From the NCBI RefSeq assembly GCF_013408445.1, contig NZ_JACBZL010000001.1, positions 2,294,001-2,358,000 on the forward strand: a DNA stretch of 64,000 nucleotides, in the 5' to 3' direction. The stretch is from Corynebacterium tuberculostearicum. GTDB taxonomy: Bacteria; Actinomycetota; Actinomycetes; Mycobacteriales; Mycobacteriaceae. The first letter of the stretch is position 1; every line of letters begins with the position of its first letter. Position numbers and translations under genes: made by a program. Below are positions 8,506 through 17,627 of this stretch, piece by piece. The notes below the pieces were generated by a model, which worked only from the letters and a program-made list of their open reading frames with translations, ran no database searches and was not told where the DNA came from.

Positions 8506-8949
8506 CTAGAAGCGGCGGAAGAACTTACCGGGGGTGAGCTCTTCAAATCCGGGCAAGGGCTCAGCGGAAGAGATGCCGGGGGCAGTCTGCTCGGCCGCGA
8601 GGTCGATGGCGTTGGCAATAAGCAACTCGCGGGCGGCGGGGTCATCGCTGGAGACGATGAGCTCGGGAATGTCTTCGGGGTCGAAGGGGGTGAGCCAGGT
8701 GGCGTCGTCAAGCGGGTGCGCCGAGGGATCGCCCAAGAAAGCTGGGCCTTTGTCGGCGGCGGGGTAGTAGCGCAGGAGCGCGGCGCCGCGGGGAGCAACG
8801 GTGGGGTCCTCGTTGGCGGTCATGGGCAGGGCGATGACCCCGCCGTCCACGATGGGGGACCAGTCCGCGATAGAAGAAGGGAAGAGGCTCGCCAGATAGT
8901 CGCGGTCCTCTTCCTTGGCCAAGCGCACGCCGAGAGAAGAATCAGTCAT
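8506..8949 (-). CDS. Conserved hypothetical protein
   Basis: A 147-residue acidic soluble protein with no signal peptide or membrane segment. The opening (GVRLAKEEDRDYLASLF) has the feel of an acetyltransferase N-terminus, but no acetyl-CoA loop follows, and I cannot name a family. It sits between the ABC pair and accBC on the same strand. The codon use and GC content are like its neighbours. Confidence 0.65.
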   Translation of the reverse strand: MTDSSLGVRLAKEEDRDYLASLFPSSIADWSPIVDGGVIALPMTANEDPTVAPRGAALLRYYPAADKGPAFLGDPSAHPLDDATWLTPFDPEDIPELIVSSDDPAARELLIANAIDLAAEQTAPGISSAEPLPGFEELTPGKFFRRF

Positions 8950-8972
8950 TCTTCCAAGGCTAGCGGGGCAGG

Positions 8973-10736
8973 CTACTTGATTTCCAGCAGTACGCTGCCC
9001 TTGGTGGTAGAAGCGCCTGCTTCCACGGCCAAGCCGGTAACGGTGCCGGCCTTATGTGCCTTGACGGGGTTTTCCATCTTCATGGCCTCGAGCACGAGGA
9101 GGACCTCGCCCTCGGCGACCTCTTGGCCTTCTTCGACGTTGACCTTGATGACCGTGCCCTGCATTGGGGAGGTAACGGCATCGCCGGATACGGCGGCCTT
9201 GGCGCCGGAGCCCTTGCGCTTCTTTTTCTTGCGTGGGGTTCCATTGGCGCCGAAGGAGGCGGGGAGGGCAACCTCGATGCGGCGGCCGTCGATTTCCACG
9301 GTGTGCACCTGGGAAGGCTCTGCGTCGGCGGCTTCGGCATCGGTGGACTCATCGTGGGCGGGAAGCTGGTTATCCCATTCCTCTTCGATCCACTTGGTGT
9401 AGACGCCGAAGTTGCCGTCTTCTGCAGCGAAGGCGGGGTCAGCAACGACAGCCTGGTCAAACGGGATAACGGTGGGCAGGCCCTCCACCGTGTACTCGGA
9501 CAGGGCGCGGGCGGAGCGACGCAGCGCGGTCTCTCGGTCTGGGCCCCAGACAATGAGCTTGGCCAGCATGGAATCGAATTGGCCGCCAATGACGGAGCCC
9601 TGGACGACGCCGGAATCAACGCGCACGCCCGGACCCGCTGGCTCGGAGTACTTCACGATGGTGCCAGGGGCTGGCATGAAGTTCGCCGCGGCATCCTCGC
9701 CGTTGATGCGGAATTCGAACGCGTGGCCACGCGGGGTCGGGTCTTCCTTGAGCGAGAGCTCGTGGCCCTCAGCGATACGGAACTGCTCGCGCACGAGATC
9801 GAGGCCGGTGGTTTCCTCGGAAACTGGGTGCTCCACCTGCAGGCGGGTATTGACCTCTAGGAAGGAAATGAGGCCGTCGGCGCCCACCAGGTATTCCACG
9901 GTGCCTGCGCCGTAGTAGCCGGCCTCGCGGCAGATGCGCTTGGCGGACTCGTGGATAGAGGCGCGCTGCTCATCGGTGAGGAAAGGAGCCGGGGCTTCTT
10001 CGACCAGCTTTTGGAAGCGGCGCTGCAGGGAGCAATCGCGCGTGCCGACGACGACTACGTTGCCGTGCTTATCCGCCAGTACCTGGGCCTCGACGTGGCG
10101 GGCCCGATCCAGGTAGCGCTCTACGAAGCACTCGCCGCGGCCGAAGGCGGAGGTTGCCTCACGGGTAGCGGATTCAAAGAGCTCGGGGATTTCCTCTGCG
10201 GAGTAGGCCACCTTCATGCCGCGGCCGCCGCCGCCAAAGGCAGCCTTGATGGCTACGGGCAGGCCGTATTCCATGGCGAAGGACTGCACCTCATCGGCGC
10301 CGGCTACCGGATCTTTGGTGCCTGGAGCCATGGGGGCTTCGGCGCGCTCGGCGATGTGCCGCGCGGTTACCTTATCTCCCAAGTCACGGATGGACTCGGG
10401 GGAAGGGCCAATCCAAGTCAGGCCGGCGTCGATGACGGCCTGGGCAAAGTCGGCGTTTTCAGACAAGAAGCCATAGCCGGGGTGGATGGCATCGGCGCCG
10501 GATTTTTCTGCGGCGTCCAGAATCTTGTCAAAAACGAGGTAGGACTCGGCAGAAGTGGTGCCGCCGAGGGCAAAGGCTTCGTCGGCAAGCGAGGCAAAAG
10601 GTGCCTTAGCGTCTGGCTCGGCGTAGACGGCGACGGAGGCAATGCCAGCGTCGCGGGCCGCGCGGATCACGCGAACGGCGATCTCACCGCGGTTCGCCAC
10701 GAGAACCTTAGAGATCTTTTTGGTTTCTACTGCCAC
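8973..10736 (-). CDS. accBC: Acyl-CoA carboxylase alpha subunit (biotin carboxylase + biotin carrier)
   Basis: A 587-residue fusion that carboxylates its own biotin for the acetyl-/acyl-CoA carboxylases feeding fatty and mycolic acid synthesis. The biotin carboxylase domain shows [20 protein letters not shown], the ATP loop GGGGRGMKV and [16 protein letters not shown] basic Lys/Arg linker ([11 protein letters not shown]) leads to the carrier domain with EAMKMEN. Size and architecture match C. glutamicum AccBC (591 residues). The ATG is preceded by AGGAGGTTGCTGCC. Its beta and epsilon partners lie 5-8 kb upstream on the same strand (accD, accE), as in other corynebacteria. Confidence 0.97.
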   Translation of the reverse strand: MAVETKKISKVLVANRGEIAVRVIRAARDAGIASVAVYAEPDAKAPFASLADEAFALGGTTSAESYLVFDKILDAAEKSGADAIHPGYGFLSENADFAQAVIDAGLTWIGPSPESIRDLGDKVTARHIAERAEAPMAPGTKDPVAGADEVQSFAMEYGLPVAIKAAFGGGGRGMKVAYSAEEIPELFESATREATSAFGRGECFVERYLDRARHVEAQVLADKHGNVVVVGTRDCSLQRRFQKLVEEAPAPFLTDEQRASIHESAKRICREAGYYGAGTVEYLVGADGLISFLEVNTRLQVEHPVSEETTGLDLVREQFRIAEGHELSLKEDPTPRGHAFEFRINGEDAAANFMPAPGTIVKYSEPAGPGVRVDSGVVQGSVIGGQFDSMLAKLIVWGPDRETALRRSARALSEYTVEGLPTVIPFDQAVVADPAFAAEDGNFGVYTKWIEEEWDNQLPAHDESTDAEAADAEPSQVHTVEIDGRRIEVALPASFGANGTPRKKKKRKGSGAKAAVSGDAVTSPMQGTVIKVNVEEGQEVAEGEVLLVLEAMKMENPVKAHKAGTVTGLAVEAGASTTKGSVLLEIK

Positions 10737-10835
10737 GGCAGCAACCTCCTGAACACATTAGGTTGAATACGCAATCTATTCTTGCACACAAAAACATGAG
10801 TTAATTTTCACGCACGCGAGTGGGGATGTTTTTGA

Positions 10836-10873
10836 ACAAAAATAAACCCACATCCCTGCCGGATATGGGTTTA
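10836..10873 (-). terminator. Terminator of the sulfurtransferase gene
   Basis: TAAACCCACATCC and GGATATGGGTTTA pair with one mismatch around a five-base loop. Reading leftward the stem runs into ATTTTTGTTC. This is a good intrinsic terminator 20 bases past the stop. Confidence 0.8.
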
Positions 10874-10892
10874 TGTGGCGAAACCGAAAAAG

Positions 10893-11756
10893 TTAACGCT
10901 CAATCGGCATTTTCACCATATTGCCCCACTCAGACCACGAACCATCGTAGACCTGCGTCTTTGTGAATCCCAAAAGATGCGTCAACACAAACCAGGTGTG
11001 TGCGGCCTGTGCGCCCACGTGGGAGTAGAGGATCGTTGCAGATTCAGGCTCCAACATTCCGTAATTAACCCTGAGCTCCTCGGCCGAGCGGAAGCAGGAG
11101 TTGGGATAGTTGGAACGGTCCCACTCGAGGTTGATGGCACCCGGGATGTGACCGTGGCGCATGGTGGTGCCGTAGGCGGAATCGCCATTGGGATCGTGCT
11201 CGGTGGCCTCGCCCGCAAACTCCTCTGGGGAGCGGGTATCCACGAGCGCTCCTTCGGACTCGCGCACCTGGTCTACGAAGGCACGCAGGACGGAATCATC
11301 GCGGCTTACCTCGGGGTATTCGGATTCGGGGAAGTCCGGCACCATGAAAGAGGTATCGCGTTCCTCGGCCATCCAGGCATTGCGGCCACCATCGAGCAGG
11401 CGAACATCCTTGTGGCCAAAGAGGGTAAATACCCACAGGGCGTAGGCGGCCCACCAGTTGGACTTATCGCCATAAAGGACAATCGTATCGTCGGCATTAA
11501 TGCCCTTGTCCCGCATCAAGGCAGTGAACTCTTTGCCATCGATGAAATCGCGAGTAAGTGGGCTCAATAGTTCCGTGCGGAAGTTGATACGGGTGGCGGT
11601 GGGGATATGGCCAATGTCATAGAGGAGCGAGTCTTCATCGACCTCAATGACGCGCAGGCCCTTGATGCCTAGGCGTGCGGACAGCCACGGTGCAGACACG
11701 AGGCGCTCGGGGTGTGCGTATTCCTGAAATGGGGGATAGGGATCAACGTCAGCCAC
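10893..11756 (-). CDS. sseA: Rhodanese-domain sulfurtransferase SseA-like, active-site Cys replaced by Ser
   Basis: A two-domain rhodanese of 287 residues, closely like mycobacterial SseA (conserved AYHPERLVS-type start, LLYDIGHIP, YGDKSNWWAA, DGSWSEWGN end). SseA sits beside maf, accE, accD and the accA3 gene in mycobacteria, the same company as here. In the C-terminal active-site loop the family has Y-C-R-x-G. Here it reads ILYSHVGAQAAHTW, with Ser for the catalytic Cys. The only cysteine of the protein (NSCFRS) lies outside the loop, so persulfide chemistry looks impossible. The GTG at 11754-11756 follows GGAAAGG. A longer in-frame start at 11831 is unlikely. Confidence 0.88.
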   Translation of the reverse strand: MADVDPYPPFQEYAHPERLVSAPWLSARLGIKGLRVIEVDEDSLLYDIGHIPTATRINFRTELLSPLTRDFIDGKEFTALMRDKGINADDTIVLYGDKSNWWAAYALWVFTLFGHKDVRLLDGGRNAWMAEERDTSFMVPDFPESEYPEVSRDDSVLRAFVDQVRESEGALVDTRSPEEFAGEATEHDPNGDSAYGTTMRHGHIPGAINLEWDRSNYPNSCFRSAEELRVNYGMLEPESATILYSHVGAQAAHTWFVLTHLLGFTKTQVYDGSWSEWGNMVKMPIER

Positions 11757-12003
11757 TGTCCGCCTGCCTTTCCTATAAGGGTTAGTAATTTGCTCCCACC
11801 ACTTTAACCCGAATTTTCCCGTGGTGATCACCCGGGGATCATTCCTGTGGTGTGCGATACAGGGCTCGGCCGGGAAATAGGGGCGCCGGCCGACGGGGTT
11901 AGGCGGAGGGGGCAGTTGGCCGCGCGGGGGAGGAAAAGCTGGGATAAACTTGGGATATGGTGCGAAAACGTGCTATGAACACCACCTAAGAAGGGAACTG
12001 CTA

Positions 12004-13065
12004 GTGCACAAGGCAATCGTTGTATTTGAGGTAGAGGGCGGCTCCGATAAAGGCGCAGATGGTCACCGTAAGGACACCATGCCGATCGTCAACGCGATCA
12101 AGGAACAAGGCTGGGATGCGGAGGTCATCTACTTCCACCCAGACAAGGCAGAGGAAATCTACGCCCAGGTTTCTGAAAACTTTGATGCTTATATCTCTCG
12201 CGTGAACCCAGGCAATATCCCCGGTGGCGAAAAGGGCTACTTCCAAATGCTCACCAAGCTGGCAGACGCCGGCCTGGTAGGCATGTCCACTCCGGCGGAC
12301 ATGATGGCCTACGGCGCCAAAGATGCACTGGTCAAGCTCAATGACACCCCGCTGGTGCCGGACGATACCGCCGCGTACTACGAGGTAGAAGAGCTGCACA
12401 ATACTTTCCCCACCTCGCTGTCTTATGGCGAGCGCGTACTCAAGCAGAACCGCGGTTCCACCGGTGAGGGCATCTGGCGCGTGCGCCTTGCGGACCAGGA
12501 GCTTGCCCAGTCCGTAGAACCGGGCACCGCCCTCCCGCTCGACACCGCCCTGAAGTGCACCGAGGCAGTAGACAATCAGACCCATGACTACAAGCTGGGC
12601 ACCTTCATGGACTTCTGTGACCAGTACATTGAGGGCGATAACGGCATGCTGGTGGACATGCGTTTTATGCCGCGCATTGTGGAAGGTGAAATCCGCATTC
12701 TCCTCGTGGGCGATGAGCCGGTATTCATCGTGCACAAGAAGCCAGCGGAAGGCGGCGACAACTTCTCTGCCACGCTCTTCTCCGGCGCAAAGTACACCTA
12801 CGATAAGCCGGAGTCTTGGCCGGAGTTGCTCGAGATGTTCGAGAAGGCTCGCCCCGTTATCGCAGAAAAGCTCGGCGATACCAAGGACGTTCCGCTGATT
12901 TGGACCGCGGACTTCATGCTTGACGATGCCCCGGATGGCACCGACACCTATGTCCTCGGCGAGATCAACTGTTCCTGTGTTGGCTTCACTTCCGAGCTAG
13001 ACATGGGCATCCAAGAAAAGGTTGCCGCCGAGGCGATTCGTCGCGTTCAGGACGCGAACGCCTAG
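12004..13065 (+). CDS. Cj0069-family conserved protein (ATP-grasp-like)
   Basis: A 353-residue cytoplasmic protein of the family named after Campylobacter Cj0069. Stretches such as VLKQNRGSTGEGIWRV and the terminal LGEINCSCVGF look like an ATP-grasp nucleotide-binding lysine loop and metal-binding Glu-Asn pair, so an ATP-dependent ligase is plausible. No reaction is established that I can name. The GTG start is preceded by AGAAGGGA. The gene is divergent from the sulfurtransferase and followed by a strong terminator, so it is monocistronic. Confidence 0.8.
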   Translation: MHKAIVVFEVEGGSDKGADGHRKDTMPIVNAIKEQGWDAEVIYFHPDKAEEIYAQVSENFDAYISRVNPGNIPGGEKGYFQMLTKLADAGLVGMSTPADMMAYGAKDALVKLNDTPLVPDDTAAYYEVEELHNTFPTSLSYGERVLKQNRGSTGEGIWRVRLADQELAQSVEPGTALPLDTALKCTEAVDNQTHDYKLGTFMDFCDQYIEGDNGMLVDMRFMPRIVEGEIRILLVGDEPVFIVHKKPAEGGDNFSATLFSGAKYTYDKPESWPELLEMFEKARPVIAEKLGDTKDVPLIWTADFMLDDAPDGTDTYVLGEINCSCVGFTSELDMGIQEKVAAEAIRRVQDANA

Positions 13066-13087
13066 CGCACGCTGTATTCTGCCAAGT

Positions 13088-13115
13088 GGCCCCACGGGTG
13101 ACCGTGGGGCCTTTT
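13088..13115 (+). terminator. Intrinsic terminator after the Cj0069-family gene
   Basis: Perfect 10-bp stem GGCCCCACGG / CCGTGGGGCC with a GTGA loop, followed by TTTTCC. Confidence 0.92.
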
Positions 13116-13152
13116 CCTACCATCCCCTAAAGCATTTTCTAAGGACCAGATT

Positions 13153-14046
13153 ATGGCTGATAATGATTTCAACTCCGACGGGTTCCCGAAGGATTTTTCT
13201 CCGCGCGATTTTTCCGAGACCCCGCAGCACAGCGCCGAGGACGCGGCGAAAAGCGCTGGGGTCACCGGCGCCTCCGAGGTGAAGGAGACCAAGGAATTCG
13301 GCTCTACCGATGCCAAGGAGACGAAGCCTTTCAGCCACACCGAGAAGCCTGGTAAGTCTGGAAATTCGAGTGACCTTTCCTCCCCGAAGCCGAGCGCGGA
13401 GGGCAACTCCTCTGACTTCTGGGCCTCTTCGAAGTCCTCCACCCCAAGCGAGGGCGCTGCTTCCCGTGCGCATAATCCATTTACGGATTCGGCGTCGTCG
13501 GACGCTGCTGCGAACGGCAACCAATTCGGTTCCGCCCAGTCCGCTAGCGATCAGCCGGTTTTCGGCGGCTATACCCAGCAGCAGGGCACGAGCCAGGGAT
13601 TCGGACAGTTCCCGCAAGCAGGCGATGCTCCTGCCGATTCCGGCCAGACTCTCGGTGATAAGAAGAGCCAGATGAGTGACACTCTCAAGGGCTTGGGCAA
13701 GAAGGACGGCCTTTTGGGCGGACTATTTGAGTTCGAGTTCAAGCACTTCCTGACCCTCACCCACGTGAAGGAAATCTACAAGGTTGCCATGATTCTTGGC
13801 GGTATCATGTGGATCCTTCACCTTCTCGGTGCCTTCTTTTTCGCCACCGGCATGGGCATTTATGGCATTCAGGAAGATTCCGCGTCCGCCATCTTCGGAA
13901 GCATCTTTGCGTTCATCTTCCTGGCGGTACTGAGCACTGTCATCTACTACGCAATCATGGTTGCCATCAGGCTATTTCTGGAAGCCATGGTGGCGAACGT
14001 GCGCATTGCGCAAAACACCGGCGACATCCTGGACAAGATGGACTAG
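13153..14046 (+). CDS. DUF4282 membrane protein with long disordered N-terminus
   Basis: 297 residues. The first ~190 are low-complexity, rich in Ser, Asp, Glu, Pro and Gln, with no signal peptide. The C-terminal third (FEFKHFLTLTHVKEIYKVAM, two transmembrane helices, then MVAIRLFLEAMVANVRIAQNTG) is a typical DUF4282 domain. The tail therefore lies in the cytoplasm, presumably as a binding arm. AAGGA stands nine bases before the ATG. It is a single gene flanked by two hairpins. Its function is unknown. Confidence 0.87.
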   Translation: MADNDFNSDGFPKDFSPRDFSETPQHSAEDAAKSAGVTGASEVKETKEFGSTDAKETKPFSHTEKPGKSGNSSDLSSPKPSAEGNSSDFWASSKSSTPSEGAASRAHNPFTDSASSDAAANGNQFGSAQSASDQPVFGGYTQQQGTSQGFGQFPQAGDAPADSGQTLGDKKSQMSDTLKGLGKKDGLLGGLFEFEFKHFLTLTHVKEIYKVAMILGGIMWILHLLGAFFFATGMGIYGIQEDSASAIFGSIFAFIFLAVLSTVIYYAIMVAIRLFLEAMVANVRIAQNTGDILDKMD

Positions 14047-14088
14047 CACCGTCATGAGCTGATTGCTCAATTAAGCGAGCAACGACGA

Positions 14089-14116
14089 GCGCCCCAGCGA
14101 AATTCCGCTGGGGCGC
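14089..14116. terminator. Bidirectional hairpin between convergent genes
   Basis: Perfect 11-bp stem GCGCCCCAGCG / CGCTGGGGCGC with a six-base loop between the DUF4282 gene and the convergent lipoprotein gene. There is no T run on either side. Confidence 0.65.
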
Positions 14117-14157
14117 ATTGTAGTGCAGGCCCAGGCGATTAAATGCCGGCCTAAAAG

Positions 14158-14898
14158 TTAGTCGTAGGTGCCAAGCTGGTAGCTGGGAAGGTCAACCCAC
14201 ATTTTGTTGAATTCCTCGACTTCACCAGACACCGGTTCAAGGGAATCGCCCTGTGCCCGCAGGCGCACGGTGTGGTGGGCGGTAATACCCTCTGCGGTGG
14301 TGCGGCTGCGTTCTCCCCACGTGAAATCGACCTCGTTGTCTGAGACTGGGGTGATGCTCTCTACCTTGTGGAAGATGGACATGTCCTTGGCCGGGGCGCC
14401 ATTGACGTAGAAGGCTATGCCATCAGTAATCGAGGCGCCGGTGCCTGCCGGGCCGTTTAAATCGCCCATTGAGCCGCGGAAGATGATCCAGCTAATCGTG
14501 GCGCACGGGTCATAGGAGTTATCGATATCGGCGATCCAGTAATTGAAATCGCTGCCGTCATCAGCGGGCATGCGCCCAGGGGCCGTGCCAGAGGCGTAGA
14601 CCTTGCGCGGATCGTTGGGGAGCTCCGTGCACTCGCTGTCCTTGGCCTTATCCTGCTGCTGCGTGGTTTCCTCCTCGCCCCCGTCGGTGGACTCGGACGG
14701 GGAGGGTGCTGCAGCGGAATCCGCATCCTCCCCGCCGGAGGATTCATCCTCGGCAGGTGCTTGGCTGGAAAAGACCGGCTCTGGGGAGGAAGAAGAATCC
14801 TCCTGAGCACCGCAGGCGCTTAGCGCGAGCGGCAGGGTAGTAGCAAGCAATACGGCGGCGGAGAAGCGGCGTAGGCAGCGTGGTGTCACGGCAGGCAT
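14158..14898 (-). CDS. LppP/LprE-family lipoprotein
   Basis: 246 residues with a signal peptide (RRFSAAVLLATTLPLALSAC) ending in the lipobox LSAC, so the protein is lipid-anchored outside the membrane. A Ser/Glu/Asp-rich linker of about 70 residues leads to a C-terminal domain with SYDPCATISWIIFRG and ITDGIAFYVNG, the pattern of the mycobacterial LppP/LprE family of unknown function. It is followed at 16 bases by the DUF3151 gene, so it belongs to the leftward series coming from accD. It contains two further Cys that could pair. Confidence 0.85.
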   Translation of the reverse strand: MPAVTPRCLRRFSAAVLLATTLPLALSACGAQEDSSSSPEPVFSSQAPAEDESSGGEDADSAAAPSPSESTDGGEEETTQQQDKAKDSECTELPNDPRKVYASGTAPGRMPADDGSDFNYWIADIDNSYDPCATISWIIFRGSMGDLNGPAGTGASITDGIAFYVNGAPAKDMSIFHKVESITPVSDNEVDFTWGERSRTTAEGITAHHTVRLRAQGDSLEPVSGEVEEFNKMWVDLPSYQLGTYD

Positions 14899-14913
14899 GC
14901 GGGAACTCCAGGA

Positions 14914-15330
14914 TTAGTCGAGGAGGGTGGCGACGGAGTCCGGGTCGGCGTCGGAAAGCATTTGGCGAATGCGGTCATACTCGTCGTCCTCGCCGATGGC
15001 CTTGGCAGCGTGGCCGAGTGCGGCGATGGCGCGCAGGACCCCCTGGTTCGGCTCGTGGGAGAAGGGGACAGGGCCCCAACCCTTCCAACCATTACCACGC
15101 AGGCGATCGAGGCTGCGGTGGTAGCCCGTGCGCGCGTAGGCGTATGCGGTGATGAAAGCGGCTGGCTCGGCGCCCTCCTGTTGCTTGAGTTCTTGTTCTG
15201 CAAGCAGTGCCCACAGCAGCGGAGAATCCGGGTGGGCAACGATGCCGGCGGCGAGATCTGCGGTGGAGTCCGCGCCGGGATCGGCCGGCAGCTCAATGGG
15301 TTTCGGGGCAAGCATGTCTTTCATTTCCAT
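14914..15330 (-). CDS. DUF3151 family protein
   Basis: A 138-residue soluble protein conserved across actinobacteria. Diagnostic stretches are the helical repeat-like PLLWALLAEQEL and AYAYARTGYHRSLDRLRGNGWKGWGPVPFSHEPNQG, which match the DUF3151 family. Function unknown. It sits 31 bases after maf on the same strand and shares its operon. Confidence 0.88.
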   Translation of the reverse strand: MEMKDMLAPKPIELPADPGADSTADLAAGIVAHPDSPLLWALLAEQELKQQEGAEPAAFITAYAYARTGYHRSLDRLRGNGWKGWGPVPFSHEPNQGVLRAIAALGHAAKAIGEDDEYDRIRQMLSDADPDSVATLLD

Positions 15331-15361
15331 GCCACCCCACTGTAGCGACGCCGACGCGCGG

Positions 15362-15949
15362 CTACCAGAAATCGGAGACGTTCAGATCAAAGGCGTAGAG
15401 CGCGCGGCGCACCACTGGCAAGGACAAACCGATAACGGAGGAAGGATCGCCTTCGATGCGGTCAATGAACCAGCCGCCCATTGCTTCCAAGGTGAAGGCA
15501 CCGGCGCAGTGGAGAGGCTCGCCGGAGTGGGCATATGCTGCGATATCGGCCTCGCTGGCCTGAGCAAAGTGCACCGTGGTGGTGGACGTTTCCACATGGC
15601 GCTTATCGCCAAAGATGAGGCAGTGGCCGGTAAGCAGCTCGGCCGTGCGGCCGGCTTGCTGGTGCCAGCGCTCGATGGTGGCTTCCTCGGTATGGGGCTT
15701 GCCTTGTAGCTCGCCGTCGAGTAGCAGCATGGAATCGCCACCGATGACGGGCTCGGTGGGGTAGCGTGCGGCTACCTTTTCGGCCTTGGCGGTCGCTAGG
15801 GCCGCCACGATATCGGCCGGTGGGTGGCCCGCGAGCGAGGCTTCGAGGGAGCGCTCGTCTATATCGGCCGGCTCTAATACGGGCTCCACGCCCGCGCCGC
15901 GCAGGATAGCCGCGCGCGAGGGTGATTGGGAGGCAAGGATAAGCCGCAT
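15362..15949 (-). CDS. maf: Maf-family nucleotide pyrophosphatase
   Basis: Maf proteins hydrolyse non-canonical or modified nucleoside triphosphates (house-cleaning) and affect septation. The 195-residue protein starts RLILASQSPSRAAILRGAG, the family signature, and has the metal-binding VIGGDSMLLLDG and the ...DRIEGDPSSVIGLSLPVV tail. The ATG at 15947-15949 overlaps the accE stop by one base (TAATG), showing translational coupling. The longer upstream reading frame is an extension through accE and is not used. Confidence 0.95.
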   Translation of the reverse strand: MRLILASQSPSRAAILRGAGVEPVLEPADIDERSLEASLAGHPPADIVAALATAKAEKVAARYPTEPVIGGDSMLLLDGELQGKPHTEEATIERWHQQAGRTAELLTGHCLIFGDKRHVETSTTTVHFAQASEADIAAYAHSGEPLHCAGAFTLEAMGGWFIDRIEGDPSSVIGLSLPVVRRALYAFDLNVSDFW

Positions 15950-16158
15950 TAGAAGTACCGCACGGTATGGAAGGCGGAGGGGTTGTAGACGCGCTGCGCG
16001 CCAAAGCGCTCGAAACGCTCGGCTGGGTTGCCCCATTCATTGCGCTCGCCGGTAGCACCCGAGTGCTTTGCGCTCATCTGCGCTAAGACTGTGCGCAGGG
16101 CCGCGAGTTCGTCCTCGGTGGGATTGCCCTTTATTACCTTGATTTCAGGTGCAGACAT
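15949..16158 (-). CDS. accE: Acyl-CoA carboxylase epsilon subunit
   Basis: 69 residues. It begins PEIKVIKGNPTEDELAALRTVL, the hallmark of the small epsilon subunit that stabilises actinobacterial acyl-CoA carboxylase complexes, and ends in the Trp/Arg-rich tail typical of accE. A strong AGGAGGG lies just before the ATG. It is encoded nine bases after accD and overlaps maf, the conserved order of this locus. Confidence 0.9.
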   Translation of the reverse strand: MSAPEIKVIKGNPTEDELAALRTVLAQMSAKHSGATGERNEWGNPAERFERFGAQRVYNPSAFHTVRYF

Positions 16159-16166
16159 GTGCCCTC

Positions 16167-17627
16167 CTAAACGGTTCCGTGCTTCTTCGGTACCTGGGCT
16201 ACGGCCTTGCGCTCTAGCAGGCGCAGGCCCTCTACCAGGTAGTGGCGGGTTGCCGTTGGCTCGATGACATTATCGGCCAGCCCGCGCTCCGCTGCGGCAT
16301 ATGGGTGCAAGAAGAGCTCGTCCATCTCCTCTTCCTTGTCCTCCGAGCCATAAATCGCCAGGGAAGCTTGGGAGGCCTGGGTGACGGCAATTTCCGCGGT
16401 GGGCCATGCGTAGACCAAATCCGCGCCGAGGTCTTTGGCACCCATAAATACGTAGGCCGGGCCAATGGCCTTGCGGGTAATCACAGTGAGCTTGCCGACG
16501 CTCGCTTCAGCCTGCGCATAGGCAAACTTCGACGCCCGCCGCAGCAGGCCGGCCTTTTCTTCTTCCGGGGTAGGCACAAAGCCTGGGGAATCCACGAATT
16601 CCACGATGGGGGTGTTGAAGGCATCGCAGGTGCGCACGAAGCGCGCGGCTTTTTCTGCGGCGGCGGAATCTAGGGCGCCAGCCAGCGCTAGCGGCTGGTT
16701 GGCAACGATGCCGACGGCGCGGCCGTCGATGTAGGCAAAGCCGGTAAGGATGTTTTGTGCGGCCTCGGCGGATAATTCGAAGAAGGAGCCTTCATCGACG
16801 ACAGCCTTGATGACATCACTCATGTCATAGGCCTGCGCGGCGGTATCCGGGATGACGCTATTGAGATCAAAGTCCGCGACGCTACCGGCCTCCACGCGCG
16901 GCGCCTCGGCGCGGTTATTGGCGGGGAAGTAGGCCAGAACGTCGCGCACCAGGGACAAAGCCTGCTTGTCGTCGCTGGCTACCAGGTGAGCGGTGCCGGA
17001 CTCCGCGTGGGCTGCGGCGCCGCCAAAGGTCTCTGGCTCCGCGCCGGCCACGTGGCTGGCAGCCTGGTGGAGGGCGGTGCCTTGGGTGACTATGAGGACA
17101 TCAGCAAACGTCGGCGCGAACGCCGCAATGCCGCTGGTATTGCCCGCGATAACGGAGATCTGCGGAATGAGGCCCGAGGCTTGGGAGACACGCGCCATGA
17201 GGCGGGCGTATCCAGCCATGGTGACGATGCCTTCTTGTACACGCGGGCCGGTGGATTCATAGATGCCGATAATGGGAACACCGGTCTTGATGGCAAGGTC
17301 ATATACCTTGGTGAGTTTTTCGGCATAAACCTCACCCATCGTGCCATCGAAGATTTCGCCGTCCTGGCTAAAGACGCACACGCGGCGGCCGTCGATAGTG
17401 CCGTAGCCGGTGACCACGCCATCGGTATAGGGGCGGTCATGCTCGCGACCGAAATCGGTCGAGCGGTGGCGGGCCAGCGCATCCGTTTCTACGAAGGAGC
17501 CCTCATCGAGCAGCTGCGTCACGCGGGTGCGGGCGGCCGGCTCGCCTTCTCCCAGCGGCGCGCGGGACTCGGCGAGCTTGGCGTCCAGGTCCTCGATCTT
17601 GCCGGCGGTGGTTTTCAGGTCAGTCAT
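16167..17627 (-). CDS. Divergent acyl-CoA carboxylase beta subunit (DtsR2/AccD-like)
   Basis: A biotin-dependent carboxyltransferase-fold protein of 486 residues, shorter than the usual 520-540. Homology is clear (LLDEGSFVETDALARHR, DGVVTGYGTIDGRRVCVFSQDG, KAARFVRTCDAFNTPIV, AWPTAEIAV, KKHGTV end). However, glycine-rich catalytic segments are altered: family GAGARIQ reads STGPRVQ, CAGG reads TSGI, RKAYGGAY reads RKAIGPAY, and MGAAGA reads TQASQA. Oxyanion-hole residues lie in those segments, so activity or substrate may differ. The ATG at 17625-17627 is chosen because the sequence then begins MTDLKTTAGKIEDL as in DtsR proteins. No second accD adjoins it. Confidence 0.88.
   Translation of the reverse strand: MTDLKTTAGKIEDLDAKLAESRAPLGEGEPAARTRVTQLLDEGSFVETDALARHRSTDFGREHDRPYTDGVVTGYGTIDGRRVCVFSQDGEIFDGTMGEVYAEKLTKVYDLAIKTGVPIIGIYESTGPRVQEGIVTMAGYARLMARVSQASGLIPQISVIAGNTSGIAAFAPTFADVLIVTQGTALHQAASHVAGAEPETFGGAAAHAESGTAHLVASDDKQALSLVRDVLAYFPANNRAEAPRVEAGSVADFDLNSVIPDTAAQAYDMSDVIKAVVDEGSFFELSAEAAQNILTGFAYIDGRAVGIVANQPLALAGALDSAAAEKAARFVRTCDAFNTPIVEFVDSPGFVPTPEEEKAGLLRRASKFAYAQAEASVGKLTVITRKAIGPAYVFMGAKDLGADLVYAWPTAEIAVTQASQASLAIYGSEDKEEEMDELFLHPYAAAERGLADNVIEPTATRHYLVEGLRLLERKAVAQVPKKHGTV

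Noticed and set aside
13022..13282. 86-codon plus-strand frame across the terminator after the Cj0069-family gene
   Set aside because: It would run through a strong terminator and overlaps two certain genes. The residue pattern is random (Arg/Pro-rich).
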